The translations under genes were made by a program, and so were the position numbers. From assembly GCF_900078195.1 (NCBI RefSeq), contig NZ_FJVE01000007.1, positions 2,480,001 through 2,544,000 of the forward strand: 64,000 bases of DNA, written 5' to 3'. Below, piece after piece: positions 62,722-64,000 of the stretch. Below the pieces are notes generated by a model that was not told where the DNA came from, did no database searches, and saw only the letters and a program-made list of their open reading frames with translations. Origin of the DNA: Clostridium sp. Marseille-P299 (GTDB taxonomy: Bacteria > Bacillota > Clostridia > Lachnospirales > Lachnospiraceae). The stretch's first letter is position 1, and each line of letters begins with the position of its first letter.

Positions 62722-64000
62722 AAAGCACTCTCCTTCGTATCGCTAATCTCTCCAAAAAAAACTGCCTTGCGTGACTTGTTTTTTCCTTTACTAAGTGCCA
62801 TGTCTGCTTTCTTTATAAAATCATCAAAATTAGATCCATTCTTTGGTATCATTTGGAATATACCATGACTTACGGTTATTCGATCATAAGGTAGACCCTC
62901 AGCCTGTTTTATATTTAGTTTTGAAATGATTTCTTGAATTTCATTCGCAATTTTCTTAATCTCATCTGTGGACTGATTAATAAATATTATAAAAAATTCA
63001 TCTCCTCCATAACGTGCTACAAAATGATTTTTGGCAACACTACGCAAGGTCTCTGCTATTTGAACCAAGCATTTGTCACCATTTAGATGTCCAAAATTAT
63101 CATTGTATTGCTTGAAAAAATCAACATCTATTATATCAATACCAAAGTTTAGTGAAAGCTTCATCGCATTTAAAAACTTTTCATTCACATAAGATTTTAA
63201 GCGGTAACGATTTGGCAGCTTTGTTAACTCATCTTGCTCTGAGCGTTCTTTTAAAGATGCAAGTCTCTTCTTTAAATATTTATTTTCCTGCTCAATGCGA
63301 AGAACCTCATTCCTCTTTAACAAACGCACTTGTTTCAGCTCTTTTACCAACTCTTCTTTTTGTTTTGTATGTTCTAAAAACTCCTTGAGAGCGTCTAAGT
63401 ATTTTGTAGAATCTTTTTTATACTTATAATACTCTAATTTGGCAGAAAGTGCTGTAAAGGAATAATTGTCATAATTTAAATCCTTAGCAATTTCTATCAT
63501 AGCGTCAAGTAAATGAGACAAAGCTTTTTTATTTTTATTTTTTAATTGTAATTGAAAGATTTCATAAAATTCAAAAAAACATTCTCTATGATTACTTAGG
63601 TTTATCTCATTTAAAAGTTGTTTTGTATAATATGTTATTCGATCAAGGTCCACAATACCAAATGAGGTTTTAAGTCTTAACGAATTTATCAATATTCGAT
63701 ATCTATATGTAAAATCAAAAAAACGCCTTTCCCCAATAATTTTAATATAAGTTCTTGCCATTTCATAATTTTGAATTGCACAGTAAGCAAGACCAATATT
63801 AATATTAAGGAGAAAAACGCGCTCTAAAAGATTTTCATTATCAATGTTAATCATAAAATAACATGTTCTTTCTTTATGAAAATACAAAAGCGCATCCCTA
63901 CTTGCCCCTAGTCGTTGATATGTATAACCTATATAGCTGTATATTATGGCTAATTTTTCATTATTGTTTGTTTGCTTTACTAACTCAAGAGCATGAAAAA
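62718..64000 (-). CDS. TPR-GGDEF protein, 5' end outside the window (partial)
   Basis: A GGDEF protein whose reading frame stays open to the right edge of the window. The nearest in-frame start candidate, a TTG at 63887, is not likely to be real, because residues before it (LAIIYSYIGYTYQRLG, ALLYFHKER) continue a TPR-like pattern. TPR-like helices run to about 63400, then a coiled coil (VKELKQVRLLKRNEVLR), then the GGDEF domain with ARYGGDEFF and no RxxD inhibitory site. It is paralogous to the next gene, with which it overlaps. Probable TPR-sensing diguanylate cyclase. Confidence 0.8.
   Translation of the reverse strand, partial: FHALELVKQTNNNEKLAIIYSYIGYTYQRLGASRDALLYFHKERTCYFMINIDNENLLERVFLLNINIGLAYCAIQNYEMARTYIKIIGERRFFDFTYRYRILINSLRLKTSFGIVDLDRITYYTKQLLNEINLSNHRECFFEFYEIFQLQLKNKNKKALSHLLDAMIEIAKDLNYDNYSFTALSAKLEYYKYKKDSTKYLDALKEFLEHTKQKEELVKELKQVRLLKRNEVLRIEQENKYLKKRLASLKERSEQDELTKLPNRYRLKSYVNEKFLNAMKLSLNFGIDIIDVDFFKQYNDNFGHLNGDKCLVQIAETLRSVAKNHFVARYGGDEFFIIFINQSTDEIKKIANEIQEIISKLNIKQAEGLPYDRITVSHGIFQMIPKNGSNFDDFIKKADMALSKGKNKSRKAVFFGEISDTKESAL

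Noticed and set aside
1..64000. CRISPR array, prophage, insertion sequence, rRNA or tRNA genes
   Set aside because: Reading both strands gave no regular repeat-spacer pattern, transposase, integrase, terminase or tRNA-like cloverleaf; the repeat arrays found are contiguous tandem repeats.

Overview
The window looks like chromosome of an AT-rich, motile, plant-polysaccharide-fermenting Clostridia member, most likely a Lachnospiraceae close to Lachnoclostridium (Clostridium) phytofermentans. This is inferred from the low GC, strong AGGAGG ribosome sites, a fli/flg operon followed by codY-topA-dprA-comM, the pyrBI pair, formate-THF ligase, and a large pectin/galacturonate locus. No rRNA, tRNA, CRISPR array, phage or insertion sequence was recognised. 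The species name is an inference and was not checked by any search.

Layout. (1) 1-12,021, minus strand: one long flagellar operon, flgB-flgC-fliE-fliF-fliG-fliH-fliI-fliJ-motE-like-fliK-flgD-TIGR02530-type-flgE-flbD, running off the left edge. (2) 12,022-22,762: housekeeping genes codY, topA, dprA, comM, a flavodoxin-like reductase, nrdR, a YlmC/YmxH sporulation protein and dinB. The gaps hold structured, repeat-rich DNA. (3) 22,993-47,293: a sugar/pectin island. It contains a TIM-barrel isomerase/epimerase and a deacetylase, an ABC exporter, an Lpl/Ytc-type oligosaccharide ABC importer without its own ATPase, a membrane-bound AraC-type regulator, an SGNH acetylesterase, an ankyrin-GH43 fusion, a GH28, a divergent GH105/GH88-like protein, kduI, kdgK, uxaA, uxaB, a LacI-type regulator and uxaC. 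All the hydrolases lack signal peptides, so the locus appears to import oligosaccharides and finish their breakdown in the cytoplasm. Galacturonate then passes through UxaC, UxaB, UxaA and KdgK to KDPG. KDPG aldolase and KduD are not in the window. (4) 47,824-56,081: pyrB-pyrI, a moxR-DUF58-transglutaminase cluster, and fhs. (5) 56,418-61,208: a HAD phosphatase, then a sugar-acid module (gntP permease, IlvD/Edd dehydratase, FadR-type regulator). (6) 61,744-64,000: two GGDEF proteins in tandem; the upstream one is cut by the right edge.

The intergenic DNA is the most unusual part. At least seven degenerate tandem-repeat arrays (7-37 bp units) lie next to stop codons or in the gaps behind them. 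Several long inverted repeats or rod-shaped RNA-like elements occur (12.4, 13.8, 22.8, 35.9, 42.7 and 54.1 kb). Short perfect hairpins sit just upstream of the ribosome sites of kdgK, fhs and kduI, and a 14-bp terminator-like hairpin sits just upstream of dinB. The uxaB-lacI divergent region carries perfect LacI/CcpA-type palindromes. I found no clear new defence or mobile system. The best leads are the structured elements and the ankyrin-GH43 fusion.
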